Shown: positions 24,341 to 36,500 of the stretch, piece by piece | Position numbering within the stretch: the stretch's first letter is position 1 | Layout of the letters: each line of letters opens with the position of its first letter | Source: Edaphochlamys debaryana | Taxonomy: Eukaryota > Chlorophyta > Chlorophyceae > Chlamydomonadales | Reading direction: 5' to 3' | DNA length: 64,000 nucleotides | Assembly: GCA_016858145.1 (NCBI GenBank) | Contig: JAEHOE010000079.1 | Coordinates: 124,001 to 188,000, forward strand | The notes under the pieces: generated by a model | Told to the model about the DNA's origin: nothing | Databases searched by the model: none | Seen by the model: the letters and a program-made list of their open reading frames with translations, nothing else | Translations under genes and position numbers: made by a program

Positions 24341-25684
24341 TCATGGGCATTGCCAGGGAGGCGAGACCAGCCGGAGGTCAACAGCGAGGCCCGCCAGCAC
24401 GCAGCACGCACGCCAGGCCCGGTCGGGGTCCGCAGCATGCGCCGCCCACACGAGCCGCAGCAAGGCCGCGCCGGGGCCCTCAGCGGGCATCCGCCCCGGC
24501 CGTCCCGCTTCCCCCGCTGCAGGTGCCAGCGCCTCATCGGAACCCTGCTCTGCCGCGTGAGGCTTCCTCCGCGGATCTGGCTCCGGCATCCCGCCCCTAG
24601 GACCTCCTGCTTGCGTACGGGCTGTGTTGCGGGCGGTGCCTCCGCGTGGCCGGATGAGGAGGGCCAGGCGCAGCCGCCGTGCCAGCGCCTCCACCGTTGC
24701 TGGGCAGCAGAGGGCAGACGCCTGCTCCAGCGCTTCGTACGCGGGCAGCTCCCGCTGTGCCAGGGCCACCGCAGCGAAGCTTCCGCTGCCGCCACCGCGG
24801 CCGCTCCCGGCACTGGCGGAAGCTGGGCCCTGCCGGTTGTCCAAGCGTCCGCCGCTGCCATCGGATCGGGCCCCGCCGCCCGCCGAGGCCGCACCCCTAG
24901 CGTGCCGTACGCTGCCGTGCAAGCCGGCGACGTACCGTGCCATGTGTGCCTCCAGCGCCAGCTGACCCAACGCCGCCATGCATCCCGCCTGGTCCCCCGC
25001 CGCAGCCGCTGCGGGCCCTCCCCGGCCAGCTACCTCCTTGCCCTCATCCTCCGCGGCCATCAGCCCCACGTAGCCCTGGGCCGTCAGGCCTAGGCCAAAG
25101 ACCTGGTCCACCACGCGAGCCGCTTCCAAGGGGTCGGCCGGGATGACCAGTCGGATGTGCTCCACAAGTTTCTGGACCTCCGCCGCTTGTGGCTCGTGCA
25201 TAAAGGGCGGTGGCAGGGCGGTCAGGCCAGCCGCGCCGGCTTGCCGAGGCGCCGGCCCAGAGCCTGCGGCCGAGGGAGCTGGCGGCCCGGCTGCTGGCAG
25301 CTGAGGGCCTTTCCCTGCTGCAACCGCTTCAGCTTCATCTGCTGCCTCATCGCCAGACTCGGCGTCGGACATTGCGTGGGCCGTGAGGCCCTGCTGGTCA
25401 GCGCCTGCGTCCTCGCCGCGCTGCCAGGCCGCCTTGGGCCGAGTGATCGCGAGGATGAGGGCGGTCATGATCCAGCTGACTGCCAGCACTGCAGAGGAGA
25501 GCAGCACCAGCAGGGCCGCCCAGAGCACTATTGGAGGCACGCGGAGGACTGTGGCAAGGCGGGCGATGGGGCTCGCTAGCGCCGCTGGCAGCTGCCACGC
25601 CTCACGGAAGACCCCGCCGAGGCCAGCGCTACTCAGTCGCCGCCGCAGCGCCAGCAGCCGTCCTTCGCCACGGCCGCGAGCCAT
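24341..25684 (-). CDS. Intronless single-pass membrane protein, function unknown
   Basis: One uninterrupted frame of 447 codons from the ATG at 25684. The basic N terminus (MARGRGEGRLLALRRRL) is followed at about residues 50-82 by a hydrophobic stretch, VPPIVLWAALLVLLSSAVLA. A long Ala/Gly-rich, presumably soluble region comes next, with helical patches such as VQKLVEHIRLVIPADPLEAA and VDQVFGLGLTAQGYVGLMA. No family is recognised. Codon use (strong third-position GC) and the clear TM segment favour a real gene, although it lacks the introns typical of its neighbours. It is divergent to the NSE3 gene. A mis-annotated long open frame in GC-rich DNA cannot be fully excluded. Confidence 0.5.
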   Translation of the reverse strand: MARGRGEGRLLALRRRLSSAGLGGVFREAWQLPAALASPIARLATVLRVPPIVLWAALLVLLSSAVLAVSWIMTALILAITRPKAAWQRGEDAGADQQGLTAHAMSDAESGDEAADEAEAVAAGKGPQLPAAGPPAPSAAGSGPAPRQAGAAGLTALPPPFMHEPQAAEVQKLVEHIRLVIPADPLEAARVVDQVFGLGLTAQGYVGLMAAEDEGKEVAGRGGPAAAAAGDQAGCMAALGQLALEAHMARYVAGLHGSVRHARGAASAGGGARSDGSGGRLDNRQGPASASAGSGRGGGSGSFAAVALAQRELPAYEALEQASALCCPATVEALARRLRLALLIRPRGGTARNTARTQAGGPRGGMPEPDPRRKPHAAEQGSDEALAPAAGEAGRPGRMPAEGPGAALLRLVWAAHAADPDRAWRACCVLAGLAVDLRLVSPPWQCP

Positions 25685-26150
25685 TTCGGGGTGACGAATC
25701 TACAGGTATGCCATGCAGTGAGCCAACGAGGGTGGGCCTACAGCGCCTCGCTAGATGGTGCAACTGTGTGAACCCTGTTGGCACAGTTTGAGCTCCTCGT
25801 CGTGGCTGTATACAGGTGCAGTGAAACAGGGCATGCCGGGCTGTCTGGGGCGTGCCGGGACAAAAAAGAAAAGGCCCGGTGCCATGAAGCGCGCGAATCC
25901 CAGCTGCACCGAGCTTGGGTGCTTGGCCCCTTTGCTGCACAGTCGCACACACTCCGGGCCGGGATGCTCACCACGCTTCACAGCTAGGACCGGCTCACCA
26001 GCGCGAAAGGCCAATTTCAAGTTTCTGCAGCTGTCCCAAGCTCGCTTTCGCCAGCGCTCGGGCCTCCAGTAGGAACTTGGACTTCCACTTTCATCCACAC
26101 ACGTACCCTGGTGTCTCAGCTACGCGAAGCGAGCGCGACGAAAGCTCGCC
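25685..26150. promoter_or_regulatory. Divergent spacer before the NSE3 gene
   Basis: 466 bases between two divergent ATGs, expected to hold both 5' UTRs and promoters. I see no recognisable TATA box or repeat. Confidence 0.4.
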
Positions 26151-29100
26151 ATGCAAACGCGGACCAGCAGGCGCTCAAGCGCCAAGCGGCGGAACTCCGA
26201 TTTCGAGGAAGACCATGAGGTGAGGCACGGGCGGGCAACCGAGGGGCCGGGGCGTGGGCGACACGCGGAGCTGGGGTTACCGGGTGGGGGGCCCAAACAC
26301 TTAAGCCGGACCCCAACGTAGTAGACGCTAAGGGCTGACTCTTTACCGAGGAGACGTATGCCGTACCAAGGGCTGATGCCCAGCAGGAAGGCGGATTGGG
26401 GTACCGCCTGGCACCTGGCGCCAGGGGCCACGGTGGGCGCAGCGAAGGCGCAAATCCTAGCCGCACCACCCACAACACCCCTTTCCGTCCTTCGCCCTCC
26501 CTTGTCCCTTCCCCAGGTCGACGCCAGTGGCTCGGACGACGCCGACGACGACCCGCCCCCCGCGCGCGGCCGTCGGGCCAGCGCCGCCGCTGCCGCCGCT
26601 AACCCCAGCGCCAACAAGCGCAAGCGCGGCGCGGCCGTGCGTCGACCCAACAAGCGCGCAAAGGATGACTCAAACGATGACGAGGAGGAGGAGGAGGGCA
26701 CGGACGGCGGGAGCGAGGCGTCCGAGGGCGAGGAGGAGGAGGGGGACGACGAGCTGAGCCAGGACGGTGCTGGGGACGAGGAGGAGAGCGAGGATGGCGA
26801 AGAGGAGGAGGAGGAGGATGGGGGCAGGGGCCGGAGGACGCGCAGTGCGGCCGCGGCGGCTGCACCGCGCGGGCGGGGGCGCGGGCGGGGCCGCGGCGCG
26901 GCAACGGCGGCGGCGCCTGTGCGGGGGCGGGGAGGGGCCCGCGGCGGCACCAGGGCCGCGGCCGCGGCTGCGGCGGCTGCCAGTGACAGTGACGGCTCCG
27001 TGGAAGTGGAGTCGGACGGCGAGGAGGAGGCCGGGGTGAGGGGGGGGGAGGGGCGCGCAGTTGGATGTCCAAACGTCGGGGGCTTGCCACTGGCACCTGC
27101 CGCCTTGCCTGAGTTGTGCAAGCTCGGGATGCTTCAGAGCAACGGCTGAACCGTCTGTGTGACGGGCGTGGGGTCGGCCTTGGGAGCCTGAGGGCAGTGC
27201 TTGTCCCTGTCCCGCTCCGAAGCGTCACTCACTTCTCCCTCGCCCTTTGCGCTTCCACCCCACCAGGCCACCGGCCGGGGCGCCTCCGGCGCAGCCGCCC
27301 GGGGCGGCGCGGCCCGCGGGCGCGGGCGCGGCCGGGCCCGGGGCGGCCGCGGCGGGGCCGGCGCCACGCAGGGCCAGGGCGGGCCGACCCAGATCGACCC
27401 AGATGACCGGCCGGAGGGGGCCGCCGACGCGGATGCGGACTGGCTCGCGGGCGGGTTTGGTGGGGGCGGGGGCGCTGGGCACCGGTGGACGGCGGCGGAT
27501 GCGGCGCACGCGGGGGCGCTCAAGTTCGATGCCGCGGAACTGGCGTGGATGCGGGCCCAGGTGCGTGGTTGCGTGGGTGGGTGGGTGCGTGGGCGTCTTG
27601 GCGTCCTGGGTGGGTGGTGCCCCGCTTAGGATTGATGCAGGGAAGCTACGGCGCCGGTGCGGAGGGCTTATGGTCAGGGGCCAGGACAGCCGGGGCCCTT
27701 TTATGCAACGGTCAGGGGCGGCTGGACTGACGGGGATGAGACCAAGGAAGAGAACGAGGGCCAAGCGCCTAAGCGGGGGTGGGGATGGAGACCAGGAGCA
27801 GGAACGAGGGTCGCGGTCCGGCGTGGGTGACATTGGTGGTGGTTGGGGGGGGCGGGCACGGCTGGCTGGACGTGCGTGGTCACCCGCAAGGCACGCTGCG
27901 GCCTGCAGCAACCCGCAACCCGCTTTGCCCCCTTGGCCCCCTTCCCTCCCCCTCTCTCTTCTCGCCCTAAAATGGGCCGAACGGTTGCCACCATCCTCCC
28001 CCGCAAACGACACAGGTCCGGCGCTACAAGGAGGAGTTCGAGGTGGCGAGGGAGAAGTGCGACGTGTGGGGGAGCCTGAACGTCACGGTGCGTGGAGGGC
28101 GGGGAGTTGTGGTGGGGGTGGAGTCGAAGCTCGGAAGGGGAGGCAAGCGCCTCAGCGGGGCAGCGGACAGCAGGATCTGGGTCTTTCCAACCGAGTTGTT
28201 TGCTGACCCTGCCAACCACCAACTGCCAACCGCAGGACCGGGACGACCTGGGGCGGGCGGCGGTTCGCTACATGCTGTATGCGAGCCGCGCCAAGCCGGG
28301 TCAGGCCGTGCCGCGCGCCAAACTGGCGGAGGCGGTCAAGGGGGCCATGGGCAAGCACAAGCTGTTCAAAAAGTGGGCCGGGGCCTGTTTGGGTTACCCG
28401 AGGGCGGGCGATATACCATGTCGTGCTCATAGAGTGGGTCGGGGAAGGGGGAAGGGGTCGAGGCGGGCGGCAGTGTGCAGACGGCCGGGGGCCTCGGGAC
28501 CGGCCACAGGAGGGGCGAGCAAGGGGATGGAGCCGAGGTTCAGTAGGGGCCGCTGGCGGTACAGCAGGTTGCCAGTACAGCAGGTTGCCGGTACAGCAGG
28601 TTGCCATCGTAGCTGTCCGGCCGGGCAAAAGCTGACCGCGTGTGCTGCCCCGTGGCCCATGCCGTACAGGCTGACGTCGGTGTGGCTGCCGTACTCCCGG
28701 TACCTGGCCATCTCGAGGATGGGCCTCGAGATCGCCGACATCTCAGAGCGGCCCTGGGCGCCGCAGCGCAACGCAGCGGAAGGTACGGCAGTCGTACGGC
28801 AGGACGAGCGCTTACGGCAGGGAGTCGGGTAGCCGGGACCAGGGGCGGTGGGGCCCCGGCTGCGTCGCTGGTGCGAAGGGGCGATCGTTAGTGTCTTCTG
28901 GCAATAAGGGGACGGCAAGAGGGGGCGACACGAGCGACCCCGGCCTCTTTCATCCCCTGCCCTCCAGCCACATCGCCCTCCAGCCAATCCATTTCCCCTC
29001 CCTGCCCCTCCCTGCGCTCCCGTCTCACCCTCACCCTCACCCTCACTCTCCCTGCTGGATGCCCGTTCAGCCGGCGGCAGCAGCGCAGCGGCCGACGGCG

Positions 29101-30787
29101 CCGCCGCGGCGGCGGCGGCGGCAGGCGACGGCGAGGGCAGCGGCGTGGCCTCGGGGGCCTACTTCGTGCTCCGCTCGGTGCTGCCCACGGCGCTGAGGCG
29201 GGAGTTCGTGGGGGATGGAGACTCGGGGGCCGCATTGGCCCACGGCGGGCCGCTGAGCCAGGTGTGTGTTTTGGGGGGGGGGGGGCTGATGGGGTCAATG
29301 CGTGCTCTCAAAGCTCCTGCCCTGTGCCAAGGGGTCTCGATGGTGCCTAGGGGGGCCTGGTGTGGCACCCATGGCTTGGACCCCTCTGTCGTTGCGACCG
29401 CGGCACTGTGCAGCGCCATACGCGCGCTCCCTGGGCGGTGGCGCCAGACAGCGTCGCGCCTTCGCGGCCATCAGCAGTTGCTTGCCACGTCCATGCATGT
29501 CGCCGCCTCGGCCGCCCCACCCTGCCCCCTCGCCCCTCCCCCCTCAGGTGGACTTCATGGCTCTGACCACCCTCGCACTCGCGCTCATCCGCAGCAACGG
29601 GGGCAAGTCAGACGAGGGTGAGGGGGCGCCGGGCGGCCGGGGCGGGCTTGGGTGCTCCGCGTTTCGTGTCCGGGCGCTTCCTCCCCGGCCCTCGATGCCC
29701 CCCGAGTGCCCTGCAACTCCGCCGTGCTCTACAGCACGCACCGCACGCCCGGTGCGCACAAAGCATCCCCTCCGACAAGCCAGCGCGCGTCCTCTCGACT
29801 CCTCTGCCCCCTGCCACCACTTCATGCCCCTCGCACGCACGCACGCACAGGTACTCCCCCCTCCCGCCCTTTCCCAATCCCAACCCAACCCTTCCCAACC
29901 CAATCACGTCCCCTGCATGCGAAGACTCGCTGCGGCGGAACCTCTCGATGGTGGGCTTCCACCCAGATTCACCCTTGCATCCGGTGTACGGCGATCTGGA
30001 CGAGCAGATCAAGAAGATGGTGGAGCAGCGCTACCTGTCGCTCGACAAGAAGGGCACCACGCGCACGGACGGTGGGTCGTGGGTCCGCGCTGTACGGTGG
30101 GCGCTTGCCGGGGCGCGTTTGGGAAACGCTGCTCCATTGGGCTTAGGGAAGCGGTGCAGGGACCCACCCGGGGTGGGTGTTGTGCGCTTGGATGTATCGC
30201 AGGGGCTACCAAGGGCGGGCCGACACTGGCGCTTGCGCCTCCCCTGCGCTCAGCTCGTGCCCCTTTCTGGCCATGCCCTATTCCACACACATACGGGTAC
30301 CCCAACCACGGCCCGCTCCCCCTCATCAACATGGGCCCGGTTCCCACCCCCGTCGTGTGCGCAGCCGAGGGCCGCCCCATCGGCGAGTACCGCTGGGGCG
30401 ACGCGGCGCACTCGGAGGTCGGGGAGGCGCGTCTGGACGCCGTGCTGGAGCGGGTGAGGGCGGGGGGGAAGTGGGGGGCCGGGTGATGGAGTGGCAGGGC
30501 AGCCAAGCGCGGGTGAAGCATGGTGCTATGGGCCAGAGATGGAGCGTTTAGGGCTGTTCGCGCAGTCTATCGCCGCGTCCCCGCAAGCCTCTCACAGGCT
30601 TCACGCGCCCCCAGCCCCCACGTGCGCACATGCCATCGACCGTCACGTGCCCCCGACCCTGCCCTCCTCTCCGCCCCGCCCCACCCCATCCACCCCACCC
30701 ACCCTCCCCCTCCCCCAGTTCCACAAGCAGCTGGAGCAGCAGCGGCTGGAGGCCCTGGACGCACCCGTGGAGGGCGGGGCCGAGTAG
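26151..30787 (+). CDS. NSE3: MAGE-domain protein, probable NSE3 subunit of the SMC5/6 complex
   Basis: Ten exons with matching phases: 26151-26219, 26517-27035, 27267-27558, 28015-28087, 28234-28372, 28670-28782, 29071-29261, 29548-29617, 29925-30071, 30365-30453, with an eleventh, terminal exon at 30719-30787 (TAG). The N-terminal half is low complexity: acidic (EEEEEGTDGGSEASEGEEEE) then Arg/Gly-rich (GRGRGRARGGRGG), likely a nucleic-acid or chromatin tail. The C-terminal half is a MAGE homology domain: DLGRAAVRYMLYASR, AKLAEAVKGAMGKHKLFKK, MGLEIADI, the winged-helix part FMALTTLALALIRSNGG, MVEQRYLSLDKK and EYRWGDAAHSEV. Non-mammalian eukaryotes normally have one MAGE gene, NSE3, which pairs with NSE1 and NSE4 in SMC5/6 to act in DNA repair in the nucleus. 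The long acidic/RGG N terminus is unusual for NSE3. Confidence 0.85.
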
Positions 30788-33547
30788 GGGGCTGGAGGCC
30801 GTGGGGAGGGGGGGCGGGCGGTGCGGTGGAGGGGGGCCGAGCAGGGGGCTGGAGGCCCCTCGGAGGGCGCCGAGTAGGGGGCATGGAAGGTGCGGAGGGG
30901 GCTGAGTAGGGGGCTGGAGAGTGTGAGCGGTGGAACGAGAATGATAGCATGGGCGTCGGCGGAAGAGGCATGGGGAGTGCGGTAACGGGCGGTGCGACTC
31001 ATGGGTTCTGGCGATGTGAGTCACGTAGGCAGGCCGGGGTACAGGCGCACCGCTGGGAGCAAGCCGGGGGATGCCCGACTTGATGGGGTGATTGCTTACC
31101 GCAGTAGAGGTAGGGGCAGCGGGGAGGAAGGGGGTGCAGGGAGGGGGCAGTGTCTTAGGGCTTGACGGGAATGCAGGATTGGCCCGAAGTGTCTTCTTGT
31201 TGAAGGCAGCAGACAGAGGTGTACAGCGGCTGTGGCTGCCGGAGGCTGCAGGAAGATGCCGAAGGCAACGAGGGCGAGAGCAAATGCAAGGGTTGCTTCA
31301 TGCAGGGGTGCAGACTTGAGTTTTGGTGGTAACTCTGTCTTGCGCTTACGTGAGCAACTCTGGCCATAGCAAAGCGCGTGGTTGGGTCCGGCAGGTTCCG
31401 AGTCTAGGTTCACAGAGTGAGGTGAGGGTGCAGGCCTTCCCATCCCCACGTCTGCTACGCGGGGGCTATGCCCACCAACCCCACGTCTGCAGGCGTCATC
31501 CTTCCCCAGGCTGCAAAGCTCGCCTGCAGACCGGTCGTTTCAGCCTTCACCGTCTGCCGACCAAGGCCAAGAGGCCAGACAGAGAGCATTAGGCGATGTA
31601 GGCCTTAGGAGGGATGGGCGGGCTGCGTGGAACTGTGGAAGCTTTCATTTGGACACGTCCGGCGGAACTTTTTACATCATACTAGGACGCAATCAGACGA
31701 TCCCAAACTCAGCTAGGATGCGAGTTGGGTACCCGTTGAAGCAGCACACATGCACAGAAGACGGCCGCGGGATGCCTTACGGAGAGGCGCCTCCACGCGG
31801 CTTATGGTGAGGTGCGGTCCCCTCATGCGCAGACCAGAATGGCAGGAGAGGTGGAGGGGGCGCGCGCACGTTCACGTTCAACCTACACACGACGTACACA
31901 CAAACAGACATGCCGCCGGCGGGCAAAGCCGGCAGGCGTTCAGGCGAATCACACTCAATCTGCGTCGCAATCAGGTGTCGACGGTAATTCCCTCAGCAAC
32001 AAAACCTTGGCCAGGTCATGCTCCCACAGCCACGGGGGCAACCAATGGCCCCCTTGGCTAGCCGAGGCGCCCAGGGCTAGGACCGTCATGCTTCCACTTT
32101 CGAACCCGAGCGGACCATTCGTCACAACGGCACCACAGTTGCGCGGCGCCAGCCACCGCCCGCTTTGATTCCGGAACCAAACTTCAACGGATGCGGTGGG
32201 CTCATAATAGGCACTGAAACGCGCAACGCAACTGGCAACGGCCGCCAAACCGTGCAACAGTCAAAGGCGTTCGTTCTAAGCCGCCACAAGGGGCATCCGC
32301 GCCAACATGACGCGGCGTGTGGGAACCGTGCAGCCCACGCTAGCACAGCCCGTCCACCGCGCCGCGTGCACCTTCAGTCTCACATACATTTCTTCACGCT
32401 TTAGTTCCGAGGAAAGCGCCGAGGAAAGCGCCTTCCGGGCGGGGACTGAGCCAAGAACCCACCAACTCGCCGCCCACGCTCACTAAGCTCACAGTCACCA
32501 CATAATGAGATCTGCAGCCGGTAGCGGCGCGTCATCGCTCCGATCCGGCAAGCGGGAACGGGCCGGGCAGGCGGCCACAAGAATACTCGTTTGCGTGATA
32601 CTATCCACACGCACAGCCGGCTCACAATTGCTGATGACCAAACGGCGCAAAACGAGGGAAGCGCAGGGCGGGGCGATTCCGCCCGCCTCCCGCCTAACGA
32701 TACGCATGTCGGAGCATGCCCTCTGCTACTGGGTCCATGCCTGTCCATACATGCAGCCACGGCTCAATATTCAACGCCAAATCCTCACACGTTGGGCCTC
32801 TTGCGGGGGACGCTCCCGGGCCTGGCGCCGCAGGAGGACCCAGCGCCGCAGGCCGGCGGCAAACTCGCAATGCCCTCCACTCCACAGACCTCCTCTGACG
32901 CTCCCGGTATCGCCACGCAGCTAGGGTTAAACGAACAATTCTATCCGGGAACCGGGAATGGTTGACGATCCTCCAATTATGACGGGCCCCGGCGCTGATA
33001 GGCCCCTATACGCGCCGACTAACGGTAGTAGCAGCAGACCCCAGGCGGCCTCTCAAGTCTCAACCCAAGCTCTCCAGGGCTCTCCTCGGCTTGCATCCGC
33101 TCCCTCTCCTCTGTAACTCTCAAGGAGTGCTCTCAAGGAGTATTGCTCGTTTCCCTCTTGTCTCCCATGCCTTGGTCCCCTGATGCTTCTTCATTAACCC
33201 TCAATGTGCCGGCCCTGGCCAGGCTCTGCTGCTCGCATCTCAAAACCACAGCTTGGTAAACTTCCTCGCCACATACACGCGTCAAAGCACACACGACGCA
33301 CAGTGTAACAGCCGGCTGCAACGATGCATACCAACCACCATCCATACCCGATCCGTTGAGATCAGATCTTCAGGCACCTTTAACTTGTCAGTCATAGCAT
33401 GATCCTTTCTTCCAAGATCTGCCCAGTGCCCCAATGCCGACCAGCCTGCAACACGCGCAAGTGATGCAAGCGCCGAAACAGCACCCACCCATACGGCCAC
33501 AAGGCGGGCGGGTGGTCAACGCCGGTCAAGGCTTCCGGTCAACGCGG
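30788..33547. other. Intergenic region with a decayed GAGTAGGGGGCTGGAG repeat and no firm gene
   Basis: Just after the NSE3 stop, 30783-30925 contains four or five imperfect copies of GAGTAGGGGGCTGGAGG, some overlapping the stop codon context. The rest (31000-33547) separates two convergent genes and shows no splice-consistent coding run, apart from the weak minus-strand frame listed separately. Confidence 0.5.
31955..32257 (-). CDS. Possible exon or small protein, hypothetical
   Basis: An open frame ending in TGA at about 31955 encodes a protein-like composition, more Trp- and aromatic-rich than shadow frames (VEVWFRNQSGRWLAPRNC, HWLPPWLWEHDLAK). It has no ATG near its beginning, so it would need an upstream exon or would be an internal or terminal exon. 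No family recognised. It may be a remnant. Confidence 0.25.
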   Translation of the reverse strand: MHGLAAVASCVARFSAYYEPTASVEVWFRNQSGRWLAPRNCGAVVTNGPLGFESGSMTVLALGASASQGGHWLPPWLWEHDLAKVLLLRELPSTPDCDAD

Positions 33548-36500
33548 TCAACGGTCCACGAGGTAGGCCATGGGCTCGCCCTGGCCCATTCCGCGGCACA
33601 TGTCGCCGTACAGCGCGGAGGGGAAGCAGGGCTGCTGCAGGTACGCCACGTAGGCGCCGCCTTGTGACGTCATCAGCGATGACGTCAGCTGCTGAGCTCC
33701 GTAACCCGCCGCCGGCTCCACGCAGTAAAAGGAGCAGGCGTCAGTATCCGGCGCCTGCGCAGGAACGCAAGGGAGGGGCAGGGAGGGCGCATCAGAGATG
33801 AGCGCTACAGCCAACAACGTTGATCCCCCGGCTGCCGCATGCATGAGCTGCTGTCGGTACCGCAAACGCCTCTCCCAGCTCCCAAGGTCTCCACTCAACG
33901 CGAGGCGGTCTCACCTGGGGAGTGCACCACGCGAAGTCGCTGACGGAGCGAATGGGCGCGCTCGAGGTCGCCTGCGCCTGCGCCGAGACCATGGCGGACG
34001 TTTGCCGCTCGGACGCAGCCGGGGCCGGTCCGCTGTTGTCGCCACTCGCCCAGCGGTTGCACATCGCCTGCGAGCCATGACGGACGAAACAACGGGGCTC
34101 AGTGGCTTGCCCCGGAGCGCCCCCAGCCTGCACCCGCACGACACGAATACTCTGCCCATGCAGCCGCCCGCTTCAAGCTTCACACCACAACCCGGTCATG
34201 GCATTATCGCGCGCTCACCTCCTGCTGTTGCGTGAAGGCCTGCCCCTGGAGCTTAGCCACCACCGCAGCGGGGCCGGCCAGACACGCCGCCGGAGTGTAC
34301 AGCGCCGCCCACGTGGCTCCAATGCCCGAGGCGCCGCTGCCCAGACTGGACGAGCCGTTGGCCAGGCCCGACACGCCGCTGCCGAGCCCATCCGCGGCCT
34401 GGGCCTGGGCCTGGGCTTGCGCCTGGGCCTGAGCCTGGGCCTGCGCGTGTGCCTGGGCTTGCGCCAGGGCTTGGGCTTGCGCCTGGGCTTGGGCTTGTGC
34501 CTGGGCCTGGGCTAGCGCCTGAGCTTGGGCCTGGGCTTGGGCCTGGACAGCCTGCGCGTGTGCCGCCGCCGCCGCCGCCTGCGCGGCCTGCGCCGCTGCC
34601 TGCTGCTGCGCCGTCACGGCCTGCTGCTGCTGTACGGCAAGCTGGATCTGCTGGTGCAGCGCTGACGTGTCGGCGGCCCAGTCAGACAGCACGTCCGACG
34701 CGGACGGCAGCTCGGTGGTCTCGAGCGTCTCCACAATCATCTCCCACTCGAGTCGCTCCTCCTCGTTTGCGTCGGTCTCAGCCTGGCTCTGCTGTGTTGG
34801 CGCCTGCGCAAACAGCACCTGCTGCTGCGCCGGCTGCTGCAGCTGCAGGTGGCCTAGGTCCAAGTACAGCTGCGCCTGTTGTACGGCAGCTTGCTGCGCC
34901 GCCAGGCTGGCACTGCCGTACGCGTCCGCGCCGACGGAGGCGTCGCCGGGCTGCTGCTGCGCCTGCTGTGGCACCTGCTGGGCGGCATAGGCGCCCGCGC
35001 CCGCTGTGCTGCCCGTGCACTGCTGCAGGTCATAGTAGTAGTACTGCATCTGTGACGCCGAGCTGCACGTGGCTGCCGTACCGCACGGCGCCGACCCGCA
35101 GGCCCCCGCCGCGACCGACGCGGCGGCGCTCCCGTAGTCGGCGGAGCTGAGGCGACCCAGGCTGATCGCGGCCGGCGCGGCCGCGGTGGGGAAGCACGAG
35201 GCGGGGAAAGAGGGGGAGGGCTGCTCGGGGGACTCGGAAGCGCAGGCGGAGGCGGAGGCGGCCGCGCTGACCATACGGCTGTGGAAGGGCGCCTGCATTG
35301 ACATGGACCGCATGGGCGCGAAGCGCTGCCGCTTGGCCGGCGGCAGCACGCAGGGCGCTGCGGCGGCGGCCGAGAGCGGCTGTGATGCCGAGTGGGAGAG
35401 CGAGGCGGTGGGGGAGTGGCCGGAGCCGGGCGCCGAGGGGCAGGCGGAGGCGCAGGCGGCGGAGGCGGAGGCGGTGGCGGGGGAGTTGCCGTCGAGGCTG
35501 GGGCCGTGCTGCAGCCAGTGGTTGCTGCCGGCGGCCTGCATCAGCTGCGAGGCGCAGCTGGCGGCGCCAATCTCCTCCTGCTCCTGTTTAAGCTGCTCCA
35601 GCTTCATCTGCTGCTGCTGTTGTTGCTGCTGCATGTGTTGGTGGTCGAGGTTGGCCTGTTGCTGTAGCCGCAGCAGCTCGTGTTGAGACATGGAGAGGGA
35701 GGCGTTGGCGGCGCCGATGGCGCCGCCGGCGGACGAGCGCGCGAGCGGTGACATGCACAGCGCGGGGGGCCCGGAGGCGGTGCGGCGAACGCCCTCGACG
35801 TGCGCGGGGGCCACGGCGCAGACCTCGTAGCCCGATGGCGAGGCCTCCTCCGAGATCTGCCGCGTCGGCAGCAACGCCGCGCCGCCGCAGGAAACGGCGG
35901 CGGCGGCCGCCTGCTGCGCTGACGTCAGCGTCGCCTGGCGGCGGAACGAGGCCTGCCGCAGGGGCACCTTGGTGCAGCGGCGGCGCGGCGGCGAGTCCTC
36001 GTCGTCGGTGCTGTCGCTCATCTCCGCCTCCGCCTCGGCCTCGGCCTCGGCTTCCATCTCGCGCTCCTGGGGGGGACGCACACGGGGCGAGCGACACGGC
36101 ACGCTCAGTCGAGGGGCCGACACCTCCCACAGCATGCTGCGCGGGCGAAGGCCCAGTGCGTGTCCGTCCCGGCAGCAACTGCTGCGCATGGGTTCCCACA
36201 CGTGCGCAACCCCCCTTCCTCCAGCCCCGTCCCCGTCCCCTCCCCAAGCACCGGAGCTCCCAACCCCTGCCCGCCCGTCCCGCTCCCACCTGCTCCTCCT
36301 CCTCCGAGGCGGTGCACATGGCCGCGTGCGAGGGCAGCGCCAGGGCCGACTCGTCCAGACCCGACGAGTACTCTGCGGCCTCGCGCGCGGCCTCGGGGTC
36401 CGCCAGCACGCCCTCCAGGTCGCCATAGGCGTCCATGAAGCTGCAGATCGAAAGGAGAGGAGCGGCAGGTGGTGGCAAGTTTGGGAGTGGGTGTGAGTAG

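Noticed and set aside
26120..27121. 333-codon minus-strand frame rich in Ser/Pro
   Set aside because: Exact antisense of the acidic and Arg/Gly-rich NSE3 exon; low-complexity shadow.
30009..30521. Minus-strand 170-codon frame over the NSE3 3' end
   Set aside because: Shadow of MAGE-domain exons on the plus strand.
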